Assembly: GCA_947172415.1 (NCBI GenBank)
Contig: OX359195.1
Coordinates: forward strand, 1,736,001-1,800,000
DNA length: 64,000 nucleotides
From: Chondrosia reniformis
Lineage: Eukaryota > Porifera > Demospongiae > Chondrillida > Chondrillidae
Reading direction: 5' to 3'
The notes below the pieces were generated by a model. The model was given only the letters and a program-made list of their open reading frames with translations, did no database searches and was not told the DNA's origin. Both the position numbers and the translations under genes were made by a program. Within the stretch, counting starts at the first letter, position 1. Each line of letters begins with the position of its first letter. Positions 12,060 to 24,309 of this stretch are shown here, one piece after another.

Positions 12060-12830
12060 GGTGCCAAACATGATATGTGTTATCTTTGGAAAGGGTCACC
12101 TTTCGACTTTGGGAGCGTCTAGAGACGTAGTTTTTTTGGTTCTTCTTTCTGCCAGCGTTTCAATCCTGGGGGTCTTCTTCAGTGACTGATATTGGTCTTC
12201 AAGGTGTCTTCATTTATAGGCATCGTTTGGCAGAAAGAAGAACCAAAAAACTGCGTCTCTATATAGACACTCCCAAATTCAAAAGATGCATGACCCTTTC
12301 CAAAGATAAGTTCGACGCAGTTAGAAGAAATCCTTATTCTATTATGATATGTGTTGTACACCTATACCTGAAGCTATATTCCTGTTTCACAAAAGTGCAG
12401 GCTCTCCTTACATGTATTGTACATGTACAACTTAAGAGCTTTGCAGTAATTTCAATTAACACATTGTGCGTATTGCACATGTGCGTATTGTTTTTTCCAT
12501 TATTACGTCTGCAGTACTAGTACTAGTGTTTGGTAAATCTTTTTTTTTTTGGCCATTTTGTCGGTCAGTCACGATCGTTTGGTACATTATTATGTAGGCT
12601 AGGCAGTCAATTTTGTAGGAAAAATAGAGTTCAGTTCTATAGAAGGTGTTTTAAACATTTATCCCTTTAAGTGAACATAGGTAAATCTTTGTATATTTGC
12701 ATAATCATTATGTATCAGTCACTGAAGAAGACTCCCAGGGTCGAAACGTTTGGCAGAAAGAAGAACCAAAAAAACTGCGTCTCTAGACCCTCCCAAAGTC
12801 GAAAGATGACCCTTTCCAAAGATAGGCCAT
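12060..12830. repeat. Penelope-type terminal repeats in opposite orientations with hammerhead-like motifs
   Basis: Near-identical pieces lie at about 12,075-12,180 (inverted), 12,225-12,310 (direct) and 12,716-12,826 (direct). Shared landmarks are GGCAGAAAGAAGAACCAAAA, CTGCGTCTCT and CCTTTCCAAAGATA. At 12,722-12,755 the plus strand has CTGAAGA, a 5-bp stem GACTC/GGGTC, GAAA, CGTT, and flanks (GTCA and TGGC) able to pair. The inverted copy at 12,182-12,145 is weaker. The block is absent from units 2 and 3 at this position and replaces about 1.5-2 kb there. Confidence 0.6.
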
Positions 12831-13075
12831 TTTATTTCAAAGGCCATAACCGGAAGTCAATAGAAAAGCCCTAGAGGGACCGTAAAATTGTAATAAGTAA
12901 GAAATTATATTTCTGTGAATATGTAACATAATGATTAGAAAGAAACACAGCATATACACCTTTTAAGATGCTAATGTTTTGGATGGTGCTTGATCCAAGT
13001 TATTTGAGTCTGGCTGCTCCGGCCAGGGCAGCCCACGAGTTTTTTTAATTCGAATTACTTGTTTTTAGATTTTTC
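12828..13075 (-). repeat. Repeat R, left (inverted) copy of unit 1
   Basis: This is the inverted partner of 19,310-19,545. Landmarks are CCGGAAGTCAATAGAAAAGC, CACCTTTTAAGATGCTAATG and GGGCAGCCCACGAG. The pair encloses exons 1-8 of the carboxypeptidase gene. Confidence 0.8.
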
Positions 13076-13333
13076 AATTGTATCATTTATTTGCCACCAA
13101 CATATTATTCACATTCAATATAAGTGTTAAGAATAGTGAATGCCAACACATTCAGTATATCAGGAAATTTTACAATATATATACAAGGTTAATTATACCA
13201 TTTTAATTGAAGCAGGTTAAGCAATATCTTCTGAGGTCAAATGGTGCCAGAATACTGAATAAAGGCCATTATTATATAAAGACAAATTTAGTTTGAAGAA
13301 CTGGATAATTTTAGTGTTCATACCTACATCATC

Positions 13334-16300
13334 ATGCAGTTTCCTTTGAACCTTGAATTGCTCTCCTTGGTAATGCCTATGTTGTTTTGCCAAGCTGTAT
13401 ATGGTTACTCCCCATGGTATCAATATGGATCTCATCAGACTAAGGCAATTGACATTGAAGGGTTTCCAGTTAGAAAATCAATAGACTGTATCAGTGATTT
13501 TGTAAGTTTATGAGGTAAACACCTTTCCAACAGCCGAAATTGCTTTTCTCATTTTATCTTCAACTATTTACTATAATAGCAATCATATCATGTCCATGAA
13601 CATATCTTCTTGTAGTATCCATTGGAAGATATATATGCATTTTTTGGGGAAGCGTTGCCTGATAAGTTTGGACACCTCAATGTGTACCATTTAAGATTTG
13701 TTGGATGGACTAAGGACAAGAATAAAATTATAGCTGCACACATCACTGGGGGAAGTCCTGTAGATGCCAAAAAAAGAAAGAAGATATACATTCAGTGTCT
13801 AATTCATGCAAGTATGATAATTTTACCACTGATGTCATGATTTTGCTGTATATACATATATAATAGTGATCTGACCAATTGAAATGTTTTTATCAATAGA
13901 TCACCTGGTTTCAATATAAATGTCCTATAGGTTTTCTATAGTCCTATGGCATTTTATATTCAGATTTTCTCCTCCGTTTTCTACCAAACAGAGGCCTAAA
14001 TAAAAAATCCCTTAATTTAAAATGAGTTTTATATCCTAAGATTTATGATTATATATGCATTCTGTTTCTAGGTCCTTTCTTGGAGCCATATGAATTATTT
14101 AATTAATTATATTATATTAGATTAGATTAGATTAGATTACCTTAGTATATTGTAACTTGCACTGTATATATACATATATTCTATATTCTAGGAGAATGGC
14201 CAACAGGAACAGTCTGTATGTGCTACACTAAATCTATCTTGATGAATTATGATGCGATGACAAATGGAGGAGACCCACAAACCAATACACAGCGTGTGAG
14301 ACAGCATCTGTATATATATTATCATGCCATCTATATGTACATTTCAAATGCACAAATATCGTATATATTACTAAAATTTATAGGACTATTTTCAGAAATT
14401 CAAGGAAATTGAGTTTATTATTGTCCCAGTTGTCAATCCAGATGGTTACAAAGTAAGCTGCAACTGTAACAAAAGAGTATATAGTTTATTTATATATATA
14501 TATGGAGTAGTTTGTTTATATACGTATATGGCAACACAATGTATGTACTTATATAATTAGCATACTTATGCTATATTGTACTTCAATTTGACTGTGTAAA
14601 ACATTTGCTTTTAAAAATTTAATGTATAGTATTCATGGTCAGAGGGAAAAATTGAAAGACCTGAACAAATCGCAAAACAAAACAAAAGAGGATCAGTTCG
14701 CATGTGGAGAACCAACATAAATGGAGTTGATCTCAATCGGAACTTTAATGTGTATCCAAATATAGCTAAGGTATGCCCCTATATACTTGTGAAATAAATA
14801 TATATATACGTATAAATCAACTATATATGGTCAAAAGTGATAGCCTTTAAAGAAGTCAAATGATGCTTAGTAACTCTAAGAAAGAGAAATATAAAAGCAG
14901 CTGTTGTCCCTATGAAGGAAACACTAGAAACCTCACCGAAATTTATATAAATATATCCAATTGCCATGGCAACAGGCTGATAATGGGCCAGCATAAATTG
15001 TTGATTAAGGAAGATATACAGGAAACGACCCAATCAAGTCACATCAATTATTAGTGATTGATATCTGAGAAGTTGGGCTAGAGCTAACTGTTTTATACTC
15101 TATTGCCATGCCATTCAGGCAGTCCAGGATGGTCAACTATCAATATGGCTAATAAAGAGAAGGAATGCATAATATTTGCTTCAGGATTGTCATTCCTGAA
15201 GAGATCATCTGGGCATCTATCATCAGCAATTGCAGAGTGGTGATTGTGCTCCTGTTTCTGAGTGCAGAATGAAGATGTTGACAGCCCATTTTGTCATTTT
15301 CTTTGTACTTTATGGAATGTGAAAAAGGGAGTTAATTGCAATGAGCCGTGCCAAGGCTAGGATGATAAGCAAAAATATTCACTCGAAAATATTACTAATA
15401 TATTATTATTCTTGGAATGTATATGATTGTGAGTTGCCTCATTCGTAGTTACTTTAGTCACTGAAACTAATCTTGGGTAATCGGGTTCTTTGTTAATTTC
15501 TTTATTCCCTGAAATCAATTATTACTTTAAATTTAGCTGTATAAACATATACTCACCCTGGACTGCTGGAATGACATGGCAAAGGAGTATAAAAAAGTTA
15601 TAGCCCATCAGCTTGGACTTCTGTTGAAATAAATAATAGTTAAACAATAATCAGTAAAGTGATATTTATCTGCTGTTAAATGGACATGATACGAATTCAA
15701 TATTATACGTACATATATACAACCGACTGTTACCACTATTTTATATTACACAACACAAAGTACATGTACTCGCCGCAGGAAGCAAAAAATTCCACTCCAC
15801 TGATTGAGTCAGTCTCACTACAGCCTTCGATTCTAAGTTGAGAGGTCTGCATAGTTGCGGTATGCAATATAATATATGAGGATACTAAGACAAGTGCAAT
15901 AGCAAATAGATTTTAAAGGTATAGCTACACATATCAAATGTAAGTACATGCATGAGGAAAAGCAGTCTTTATACCATTGAATGTCCTATTCTGAAACCTT
16001 GATCTTTTTCATGGGCATATTAGACTCATCTTTGATGCAGTAGATCCTCTCCCCCTCTCTCTTAGCACAAACTGGTCTGCATAAATGTACACAACATTGT
16101 ACGTAGTGCATGCAGCATATCATATGTAACAGATCACCAAGAATTTACATAACTTCACATTATAGTTTAAAATATTTACACAGCCATTTATTTACAAACG
16201 ACTATGCCTGGGTCTGCTTCCAGCTCTGATATTGTTACAACATCATACAGTTATATATTTCCGGACATTCCTAGGTCATTTTTCACATTTATATGTGCCA

Positions 16301-19300
16301 TTCATTCTGTTGTACACATATTGCTTTGTAATCATTTTTTAACATGCAGACTCCTACTCTTTATTGGCATTGACTTGGAAAATAAGTGATTTCTTAAACT
16401 TGTATGTCACAGAGAAGCATAAAAATTTTATAGCCAATAAATAAGCTTATTGCTTATAAGCCATCAATCATAGCCCACCCATTGGTTATGTTCAGGTGCT
16501 GCTAACCTGAGTGCTTACTTAGGTTTATCTGAGAACTCTTTTCAAACCTGTAGCCTATTCAACAGTTGGAGGAAGCTAAATTTATTTATATGTCCGGTAG
16601 TCGACCCTGTCCTAAAATACTCTCCACTACTCTATATACATATACATTACATTAGATTACTATATATATATATATATATATTGTAACTTACACTATGTAT
16701 ATATATTGTATACATGCATTGTATACCATAAATCTTCTAAAAATTCAAACTCTAATTTTTGCAAATATTTCGCGATCTTGCGCTGAAACGCTCTAAAAAT
16801 TCAAATTCTTTGTGAACTCTAAAGTTCGGGGACGCCCTCTAATTTCGGCAACGTACGTGTACGGGCATTGCATAATATGTGTGATTGATATGTAATGTTA
16901 ATCTTAATTCCCTTTATATAACATAGGCAGAGTATAAAAAGAAAAAAGAATCAGCACGAACTCCTACGAAGATGCTACAGGCTGCTGATATAAATCCAGG
17001 AGACCCTAACAATCCTGAACTGGAGACTAAAGCTGTGATGGATTACTTCAAAGAGAATCAACCAATTGCTGGTGCTGTTGACATTCATACAGCAGACCAG
17101 CAAATCTACTATCCAAAGAGTCAGTGCCTCTTATGAATCCATAGTAATGCATAAATGATATATGTATAAAATATACAGTCTAAAAACATGAAAGTAATTT
17201 ATACCGTGCAACTTCTCTAAACCGAACCCTTGGTAAACCAGAATTCCCTTTAAACCGTGAGGTCGATCCCGTTTATCTACAAATGCAAACAATGCAAAAA
17301 AACACCTTAGTAAACCGAAACCTCTGAATTCCAAAAACTGAGCAGTAGTTCTACTAGTCTTAACATCCGTAAAAAGCACCTGATAAACCGAACAAAGTGT
17401 AAATCTTTCTTTTAGTGTTGAAGAATAGGGTTTGAACTAGTTCCAAAAGTAAAAAAGAGTTAAACTCTCTCTGGATGATAATATGAGGCTAATCAAACGT
17501 TCAGATTCTCTGCCAAAGCCAAATTTTCAAGGGTTTGAGTGATGAATCTCTGGGATCAGGAAGTCCTACCATCTAAGATATTCTAAAGAACTAAACCTCA
17601 CTAATCTGGAAACCTCTCTAAACCAAACATTTTTGTTGGTCCCAAGAGTGTTTGATTTAGAGGGGTTTCACTGTAATACAGCACCTTAAGTGGAAATTGT
17701 GTGTACTGAGTTGCCACTGATTTTTACCAAGTGTATCAGTTTCACATATACTGGGAACTAATTATAAATATACAATGCATATTTGTGTTTCTGTCCATAA
17801 TTATATATAAGTCTGTTGTCACTTTTAGTACCTCTTAATGAAGAATATAATTCTAAATTGGAGTTTATAGCAAAGCAAGTTGCTCTTGCAATGTCAACAA
17901 TTCTAGGAAAGGTAATTAAATTTTGGATTCTTTTTATATTACATAAATACATATTCACCATATGGACCTTTGCAGAGTCTCCTTTTTGAGTTTGATTACT
18001 TGTAATTGTAATTACATACGTATATATACGTATACAATAAATCATTTTTGTAAATGTCATCTAACCATCAGTACACCATATATACTTATGAGTTCCAACA
18101 AGGGTGAAACAGCTGTCTGCAGGGGTGTTTTCCATCTTTTGGATGGCTGGGAGACAACCACTGGTAACCAATTGATAAGGCTTTATAAGTAGTATAACCT
18201 TGTGTTCACATGTATTTACTTCCTGTAGCTGGTAATTGCTGTTGGTGTATATATATACCACCCAGTGATTATTAATTTTGGTATATTAGCTGGACACTAG
18301 CTGAAAGCTCTTGCCACATTATGAGAATACTAGAGAATAATAAAAATTTTCTACAAAATTAGTGAGGATGTAGGGATGGCGCAAAAAGCACAGAAACAAG
18401 GAAGGGATGCTACCATATCCCTACATCTGGCAGCATGGGCATTGGAACTGGGGCAGATGAAGCTGCAATCCCACTACTACACCAAAGTGAAAGGAAGCAA
18501 TCTCCAATTGCTGCCATATGTAGGGATATGGTAACTAGTTTCTGTACTTTTTACAGAGCATGAGCTGGAAATTGGATATTTGTTTTGTAATCTCCAACTA
18601 AGTTGCTATAGTGATGTCATTTAAAATGGCGGATTTATTCATCTCCGGGGCTGACGAAAACCGTCATGACCAATAATAACGTTTTCCTATAAAAGAATAG
18701 AGTGCCGAAAATTTGTAATAGTTTCCTTCAGCAATTAGTCCAATAGCTTATTTAGTTTTTCAGTTAAAGCTGATGAAGAATAAGAAAAAGAAGAATATGA
18801 AAAAAGGAAAACGTGAATTTTTGAAGTTTGTTATTTTGCTAGTAGGACATGTTCGCTTGCCTTCAAGGTTAATATATAGCATGTCTATTCTGTATTTAGC
18901 TCTACCTAGCTTTGTTTTGGCAATTTTTGCCTATTTCAGGATTGCACTCCTATACGAAAAGAAACGCGTCATCCCTACATAGGGAGTACTACCATACTCC
19001 CTGCATGATAATATAGCGTATTTGGAGATTTTTTTAACATGGAGTAGTGTCCTAGGTATCATGCCTGTGGTGACCATGGGCCCTGTGAAGGATTTTATGT
19101 GTATACAGTATATGTATTTTGCATATATGTAATATATATCTACAATATGCCTTGAGTGGTATGTGATATAATGTCTACTCTTTTGCGTTGATGCTCAGCC
19201 TCCTACAGGGTTTCCGCTTTTTGGCACAATGCAACTTGATTATAAAAATTTTGGTGGCACCTTTTCACAGTGGTGAGTTTTGACCTTATATATACAAGTA

Positions 19301-22300
19301 AATTAAAACATTAAAACAAGTGATTCAAATTAAAATACTCATGGACCGCCCTGGAGTAGCCAGAGTCGAATAACTTGGATGGAAGCACCATCCAAAATAT
19401 TAGCATCTTAAAAGGTGTTTATGCTGCATTTTTTCTAATTACATATTCACAGAAATATAATTCTCCTTATTACAATTATGGTCCTATAGGGCTTTTCTAT
19501 TGACTTCCGGTTAATTTTTCAAGGCCATATCTCATAGAAAACGTTTTTTGCGCAAGCTTTACGTTACATAGTATTAGTATAGGTGGTTTTTAAATCCTTT
19601 GACATAGGGGATGTAGGGAGTGTGTTCCTGTTCCTTGTTCTCCTTCTTTTTTAGCTATAGGTTTCTTCTCTGCCCGTAGTACTCTCCTTAGGTGGTTGGG
19701 ATAGCCATTGGCCTTGAATGTGGTGGCTAGGTGGTCCAGTTCATCTTGTACCATATCTCTGCTGCAAACCTCTTCTGCTCTTCTTCTGAGACACATCATT
19801 GTTCCAATCTTGGTTGCTCGGTGGTGGCTTGACTTGAAATGGATGTACCTGTCATTGTGTGTAGGCTTTCTGTACACGCTGGTCCAGAGACTATGGGTTG
19901 TTCTCCTAACCAGTACATCTAGGAAAGGTAGCTTCTGGTCACATTCCTCATCCATAGTGAACTTGATGGAGGTCCTGATGCCTTTAAAGCAATTAAAGAT
20001 TGCCTATTCCCTAACTCATGTAATTTGATGATGATTTTATATTCCACATTATTACTTATTTGGGTATGAGGGCTTCTAAGTAAACTCGAACTACTTGGCT
20101 GGTTCTCATAGATATCCGGTTAATCGATTTCCGGTCGACTCTTTTGTTGGCTGTCAATTTTTTAAGGCCATATCTCGTAGAAAAGTCTTTGCGCAAGCTT
20201 TACATTACATAGTATTAGTATAGGTGGTTTCTAAATCCTTTTCGTTGGTTCAACATTTGATGCAAAGGAATTCGAAGAGAAAGCTAATTTTAAGCTAGAA
20301 AATGAAGGCCAGTTGAACGTCAAAATGAAGCCTATATACTTCTGTTCAGACTTGGAAAGTGATGTATCTGGCTGAAATTAGCCGCAAGCGGAAAGCTGGT
20401 TAGACGAGCGGTCTCAGCGTCAAGTCCTTACCCGTCAAGATGCCTTTGCTACTCGGTGAAGAGCCGGACACTCAGGTAAAGCACTATATTCAAGTGGTGC
20501 ACGAATGAGGTGGAGTGATCAATACAGCCATCACTATGGCAGCTGCTACAGCTATTATGAGAAAAGCTTACAGGAACCTTCTGGCAGAAAATGGAGGCCC
20601 AATCACTGTCACGAGTAACTGGGAGAAGTCACTCCTTTACAGAATGAATTTTGTTAAGAGGAGAGGAAGCTATACTGCAAAGATGACAGTAGCGAACTTC
20701 GAGGTGGTGAAAGAGTAATTTGTCCTTGATGTCAATGCAGTAGTGAAGATGGAATACATCCCACCAGAGTTAGTTAACTGGGACCAGACCAAAATCAGCA
20801 TTGTCCCTGGATCATTGTGGACGATGGATGCTAAAAGATCAGAACGAGTGGAGATCGTGGGCATCAGCGACAAACATCAAATTACAGCAGGTTTTTGTGG
20901 TGCAGTGACTGGTGAGCTTCTACCTCCACAGCTGATCTACCAAGGCAAAACATCAGCCTGCCTCCCTCGCTACAGTTATGATGATTGGCATGTGACATGC
21001 ACACCAAATCATTGGTCCAATGAAGACACGATGAAAGAGTATATTGAGCGCATCATCATACCGTATGTGGATCGCAAACACAAGGAGCTCAAGCTCTCAT
21101 CTGATCAACCTGCACTGGCCATTTTCGATGTTTTTAAAGGTCAGCAAACAGAAGATGTCACCAAATTGCTGGAGGAGAACAACATTCATGTTGTAATGTA
21201 CCTGCGAACTTTACGGACCGCTTGCAGCCCATGGACCTCAGTGTTCAACACCAGTTGGATGAAGGAGAAGAGATCTCGCCAGTAGACCTAAGAATGTCTA
21301 CTATGAAACCACTTGGAGCCCGCTGGCTTATCAGCCTCTATGATTACCTTAAAGAAAACAGTAGTATAGTAGAGAATGGCTTCAGAGTTACAGGTTTGCT
21401 TAGTTAATTTGCTTCCTGTTTTTTGTTGTTAATATTATGTTACAACATCGTATGTGATCAGGTAATGTTAATAATGTATGAAACATGAGTATACTGACAA
21501 TCATAATAAGCATATGGCATACAGATGTGTGGATGTTCCTTTCTTGAAACATGCAACAAGGTGAGACCTCATTGCAGGTTGGTCATATTTGATAGCAGTA
21601 GGATCCTGGCGAAAACAAAGAGCTGTTGAAATGGCAATTGTATACACACCACAATCCCGTCCACCAGCCTGCCTGTTGATCTGAACCAATTCCGTTGAGA
21701 TCGAAGTCTGGAATAGATTAGAGATATGGTGCTGATGGTGTCCCAATCAAGTGTTCGGTACACAGAATCATACACCTTCACTTCATCATCTGCAGCAAAA
21801 ACTGTTGATGCTGAAATCCAATGATCACCACATCAATGTACAATCTGGATCTTTAGCTTGTCATCTTCCTTTTGCTGCTTTTGTGCCTGTAGTAGAGTTG
21901 ACTTCAACCCTGTTACTTCTGAAAACTGTCGTTTCAGCAAGCCCTGTGCCATGTTAATGTGAAGATCGGTGAGTTTCTCTCCATTCAAGATAATATGTTG
22001 CTTGTCACTGCTGGTTAGTACAATGCCTGCAAGCTGTACCCATTTCTTACTAGTCAGCTCGTCAGTCGAGTCTTTATGATCACTTGTACTAGGCAGATCA
22101 GCAGGAGCATTGCTCTGTTTCCTTTTTTTACTTGCCGACAAAGCAGTTGTCGTGGTTGCTAAAGCTGATTCGACTATATAGCTTCTTGGCTTTCGCTGTG
22201 TGCTTAGTGTCTCCTTGAAATGTTAGTACACATGATATTTCCAGTGCCCCTTGAGCTAAATCCGCGGAGAACCGTCTGGAACCCGTCACGCGGAAACGAT

Positions 22301-24039
22301 AGAGCCACCTCGGCATAGGTAGAGAGAGCATATGGACAAGATCTTCCTTGGAACGTGGCCTATGACGGTATCGCCTCTCACTACAGCCACAGCATGGTAC
22401 CCCCTCACCATTGACTCCAACGAAAAACGACGACATTATTGATACGTGTACTTGCTAGTAAAAATGTGAAAGTGAAAATAGGAATACAAAAATTAATTCT
22501 GAAGGCCTTACGGCCATTTATGCCAAAATTTGCACCTTCCAAAATTTCCCGTAATACGTTAACTCTACTATACGTCTGTAGTAACAGTTAAATAGGATAG
22601 TATATAGAGCAGATACGTATTTTCCCTACCCCAGTGTGTCAATTACATAATTGATTTGGACTGTAGATTTTGTCAGTATAACATTCACTGTCCTGGTAAG
22701 AAGTATTTTTATTGTACCAAACACAGCAAGATAGTAGTTCACTTTTTTCAAGAAATATTTTAAATATACAGTAGAAAGTGATCATGACATAACTGTTTAA
22801 GTGAAAGGCAGTTTCTGTAATAGATGTTGTTGCATGGTCATGTTTTAACCTATATGCCATGGAAAATATTATTGTCTATGACTTTTCATTGCTAATATAT
22901 ATATATATATAAACACTTGTGTAATGCATATATTGCATGTATTACTATAGGGTTGCTGATAAGTCTAAGGGCAAAATCTGGTCCATAACTATGGAACTTA
23001 GAATGTATACAATTCAGTGGCACAAGTTTATTGTAACACGAGATAAGGTATATGACATAAAATTAACTGTTAATTCTTGCAATAGTGCTGTAAAGGGATT
23101 TGAGCCTTGTACACTACAGAGACATATATATATATAGGGCTTTCCTGCACTCCATGCCACAGTTACATATATATATATATATATATGCAAAGAAAATGCA
23201 TATACCGTTTTCTTAGTCTACAAATTCGACACCCTGTATATACAGTATATATATCTAGAGAAACTAATCACTTAGTGGCAAATAGAAATAGAATACATGA
23301 ACAAGATGACCCGAGGGTACAAAACATTACAGGGACAGAAAAACTTTGGAGCGCTTTGTGACTCAGAAATGCCCATAACTCAGAAAACTCAAAGAGTATA
23401 GCTGTTTTATATACCAATCATGTAAGGTACAATGCTTGCTGTGCGAGGAAATGAATTTCAAAATCGACTTTACACTTTGCAGCTGAACTAGTTAACTATT
23501 ATTCACATTCTTGGCGATCAATAAGATCAGTAAACATGTTTGCCTCAAAAATTGCCATGAACGCAACCGTTGTCATTGCCATTTAGTTTACTTGCTGACT
23601 CAGCAACCGCTTCATGCTCCCTGGTAGAGGGACGTGCCCGTATCTGGGGCATCCGGATAAGGGAGGCTTGAGTGTATAGGTAAAGTGGCCAAAGGTTAAC
23701 AATCCTGGTGGGGATGAAAGCCTAACTATTGAGTTTGTCAGACCCTAATGTTCCCTAGAGTATATAATGTAGAATGCTAGAAAGTACACATCACTTCATA
23801 CTTACGTGCTTGTTTTAGTAAAATGCATACATAAAAGAGCAATATCTATAATATTATAATTGTCAGTCTTTTGCATGTTATCAATAAATTTATAGTGCAA
23901 GCATGGTGTACATGCATGTGTTTAAATATACCTATCATATTTTGTATATATATAGCTCCCTGAGATGTTTCGAGATGCAGCAAGAGGATTACATGCATTT
24001 ATAAGAATTGCCTTGGGTTGGAAAGACTACATACCCTAG
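13334..24039 (+). CDS. Secreted M14 zinc metallocarboxypeptidase, copy 1 (10 exons)
   Basis: The enzyme should remove C-terminal residues from peptides outside the cell. Exons: 13334-13501, 13616-13811, 14192-14295, 14396-14452, 14630-14770, 16927-17119, 17829-17911, 19199-19272, 22951-23047 and 23956-24039. They join in phase to 398 residues. A signal peptide (MQFPLNLELLSLVMPMLF) is followed by a short linker and then the catalytic domain; the usual activation propeptide is absent. M14 landmarks: HAREW (Zn ligands His and Glu; split by intron 2), VVNPDGY, RMWRTN plus GVDLNRNF (substrate-binding Arg/Asn-Arg), ETKAV, VDIHTAD (third Zn ligand), DYKNFGG (Tyr248 equivalent) and ITMELR (catalytic Glu). 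Phe at the residue-255 position hints at hydrophobic C-terminal preference (inference). A TAG after DYIP ends copy 1 five residues earlier than its sisters. Donor GTCAGT after exon 6 is weak; sisters have GTGAGT. Confidence 0.9.
14771..16680. other. Intron 5 of carboxypeptidase copy 1
   Basis: The intron (14,771-16,926) contains no exon I can support. It is shared with units 2 and 3 apart from indels. A (TA)n tract lies near 16,660-16,680, next to the dispersed motif TTGTAACTTACACTATGTAT. Confidence 0.6.
16726..16876. mobile_element. CCGTAAATC MITE, right part deleted
   Basis: The left end (CCATAAATCTTCTAAAAATT, one base off the intact copy) and about 150 bases match 53,701-53,850. The interior and right terminal repeat are missing. 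It sits at the paralogous position in intron 5. Confidence 0.75.
17204..17673. mobile_element. Pogo/Tigger-like MITE in intron 6, unit 1
   Basis: The element is flanked by TA on both sides. Left end CCGTGCAACTTCTCTAAACC; right end, reversed, CAGTGAAACCCCTCTAAATC. Inner terminal repeats (CCGAACCCTTGGTAAACC and similar) match imperfectly. There is no coding capacity. Units 2 and 3 carry it at the same place, so it predates the duplication. Confidence 0.75.
18318..18545. mobile_element. Foldback MITE in intron 7, one arm lost
   Basis: The left arm (GTGAGGATGTAGGGATGGCG) and the centre match 36,370-36,662, but most of the right arm is deleted. Confidence 0.7.
19310..19545 (+). repeat. Repeat R, right copy of unit 1
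   Basis: It is inverted relative to 12,828-13,075 and begins just after exon 8. The adjoining host sequence AGGCCATATCTC...TTGCGCAAGCTTTACGTTAC at 19,520-19,600 is repeated directly at 20,155-20,245, on the other side of the Penelope fragment. Confidence 0.8.
19592..20040 (-). mobile_element. Penelope-like retroelement fragment (reverse transcriptase C-terminus), unit 1
   Basis: The minus-strand frame from 19,955 contains KLPFLDVLVRRTT, SVYRKPTHNDRYIHFKS and CLRRRAEEVCS, typical of the region after the reverse-transcriptase catalytic core in Penelope-like elements. The GIY-YIG endonuclease seen in unit 3 is missing here. It is a dead fragment inside intron 8 of the carboxypeptidase gene. Confidence 0.8.
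20453..21407 (+). pseudogene. Pogo-like DDE transposase, unit 1 (broken)
   Basis: Plus-strand frames carry VINTAITMAAATAIM, the catalytic-type motifs NWDQTKIS, LAIFDVFKGQ and, after a frameshift near 21,195, the block ending DYLKENSSIVENGF. A 5' stop at about 20,716, the frameshift and loss of the third Asp motif (LQPMDLS falls in another frame with a deletion) make it non-functional. DDE_1 (pogo/Tigger/CENP-B-related) transposases cut and paste DNA at TA sites. Confidence 0.8.
21495..22436 (-). pseudogene. HIRAN-C48 (Ulp1-like) transposon gene, unit 1 (broken)
   Basis: Reading leftward, remnants of the HIRAN part (short MSSFFVGVNGEG start; GSRRFSADLAQGALEISCVL) are followed by a linker (SASKKRKQSNAPADLPSTSD, then INMAQGLLKRQF) and then the peptidase region VKVYDSVYRTLDWDT and GGRDCGVYTIAISTALCF. 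The last holds the catalytic-type Asp and Cys of C48 peptidases. Frameshifts separate the pieces. It is convergent with the transposase. Confidence 0.75.
23625..23682. mobile_element. Tigger-like terminal repeat in intron 9, unit 1
   Basis: TGCCCGTATCTGGGGCATCC followed by GGATAAGGGAGGCTTGAGTG looks like a pogo/Tigger right end. The same end is at 40,918-40,962 and is absent from unit 3. I could not find the matching left end, so its extent is unknown. Confidence 0.5.
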
Positions 24040-24166
24040 TAGATTTACCCTACTGTGACTATGGAATTAGTTGACAATCATAGGTTTTGTACCTAACTAG
24101 GCCCAGTGACTACATAATACATAGTTACAACTTATACAACACTTTAATCACAGGATATGTACTTAC

Positions 24167-24308
24167 CCAAGTCAGATAATATTTCAAAATATACACTCTT
24201 GTGGGTATATCTTGAGAAATCATTGCTGAAGCAGAAAAAATGTTCTCCATCCTCTTCAATCTTGAATGAAATGCAATCAAACTGCTTGCTTTGGGCATTA
24301 TACAGAAT
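24167..24308 (-). pseudogene. Orphan p24/TMED GOLD-domain exon, unit 1
   Basis: The exon is bounded by AG at 24,310-24,309 and GTAAGT at 24,166-24,161. It encodes 47 codons plus one base, including FDCISFKIEEDGEHFFCFSN and YTHKSVYFEILSDLG. The pattern FCFSNDFS then KSVYFE is characteristic of p24 cargo receptors of the early secretory pathway (compare FCFDNSFS in TMED proteins). The frame is open and the splice sites are good. I find no signal-peptide exon upstream or transmembrane exon downstream on the minus strand, where the carboxypeptidase gene lies. It may be a duplicated fragment of a TMED gene or part of a gene I cannot complete. Confidence 0.65.
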
Positions 24309-24309
24309 C

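Larger units (their letters stand above)
20329..22559. mobile_element. Two-gene DDE / HIRAN-C48 transposon, unit 1 (left end deleted)
   Basis: Compared with 58,746-61,422, the left terminal repeat and transposase N-terminus are missing; the break is near 20,329. The right terminal repeat remains at about 22,525-22,559 (reversed: CGTATTACGGGAAATTTTGG), followed by TA. Both genes are recognisable but broken. Confidence 0.8.

Noticed and set aside
12182..12520. 112-codon plus-strand frame
   Set aside because: It runs across the Penelope-type terminal repeat and has no counterpart in units 2 and 3.
19708..20028. Plus-strand frames opposite the Penelope fragments (also 39,038-39,373 and 57,961-58,353)
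   Set aside because: Antisense to the recognisable reverse-transcriptase coding sequence.
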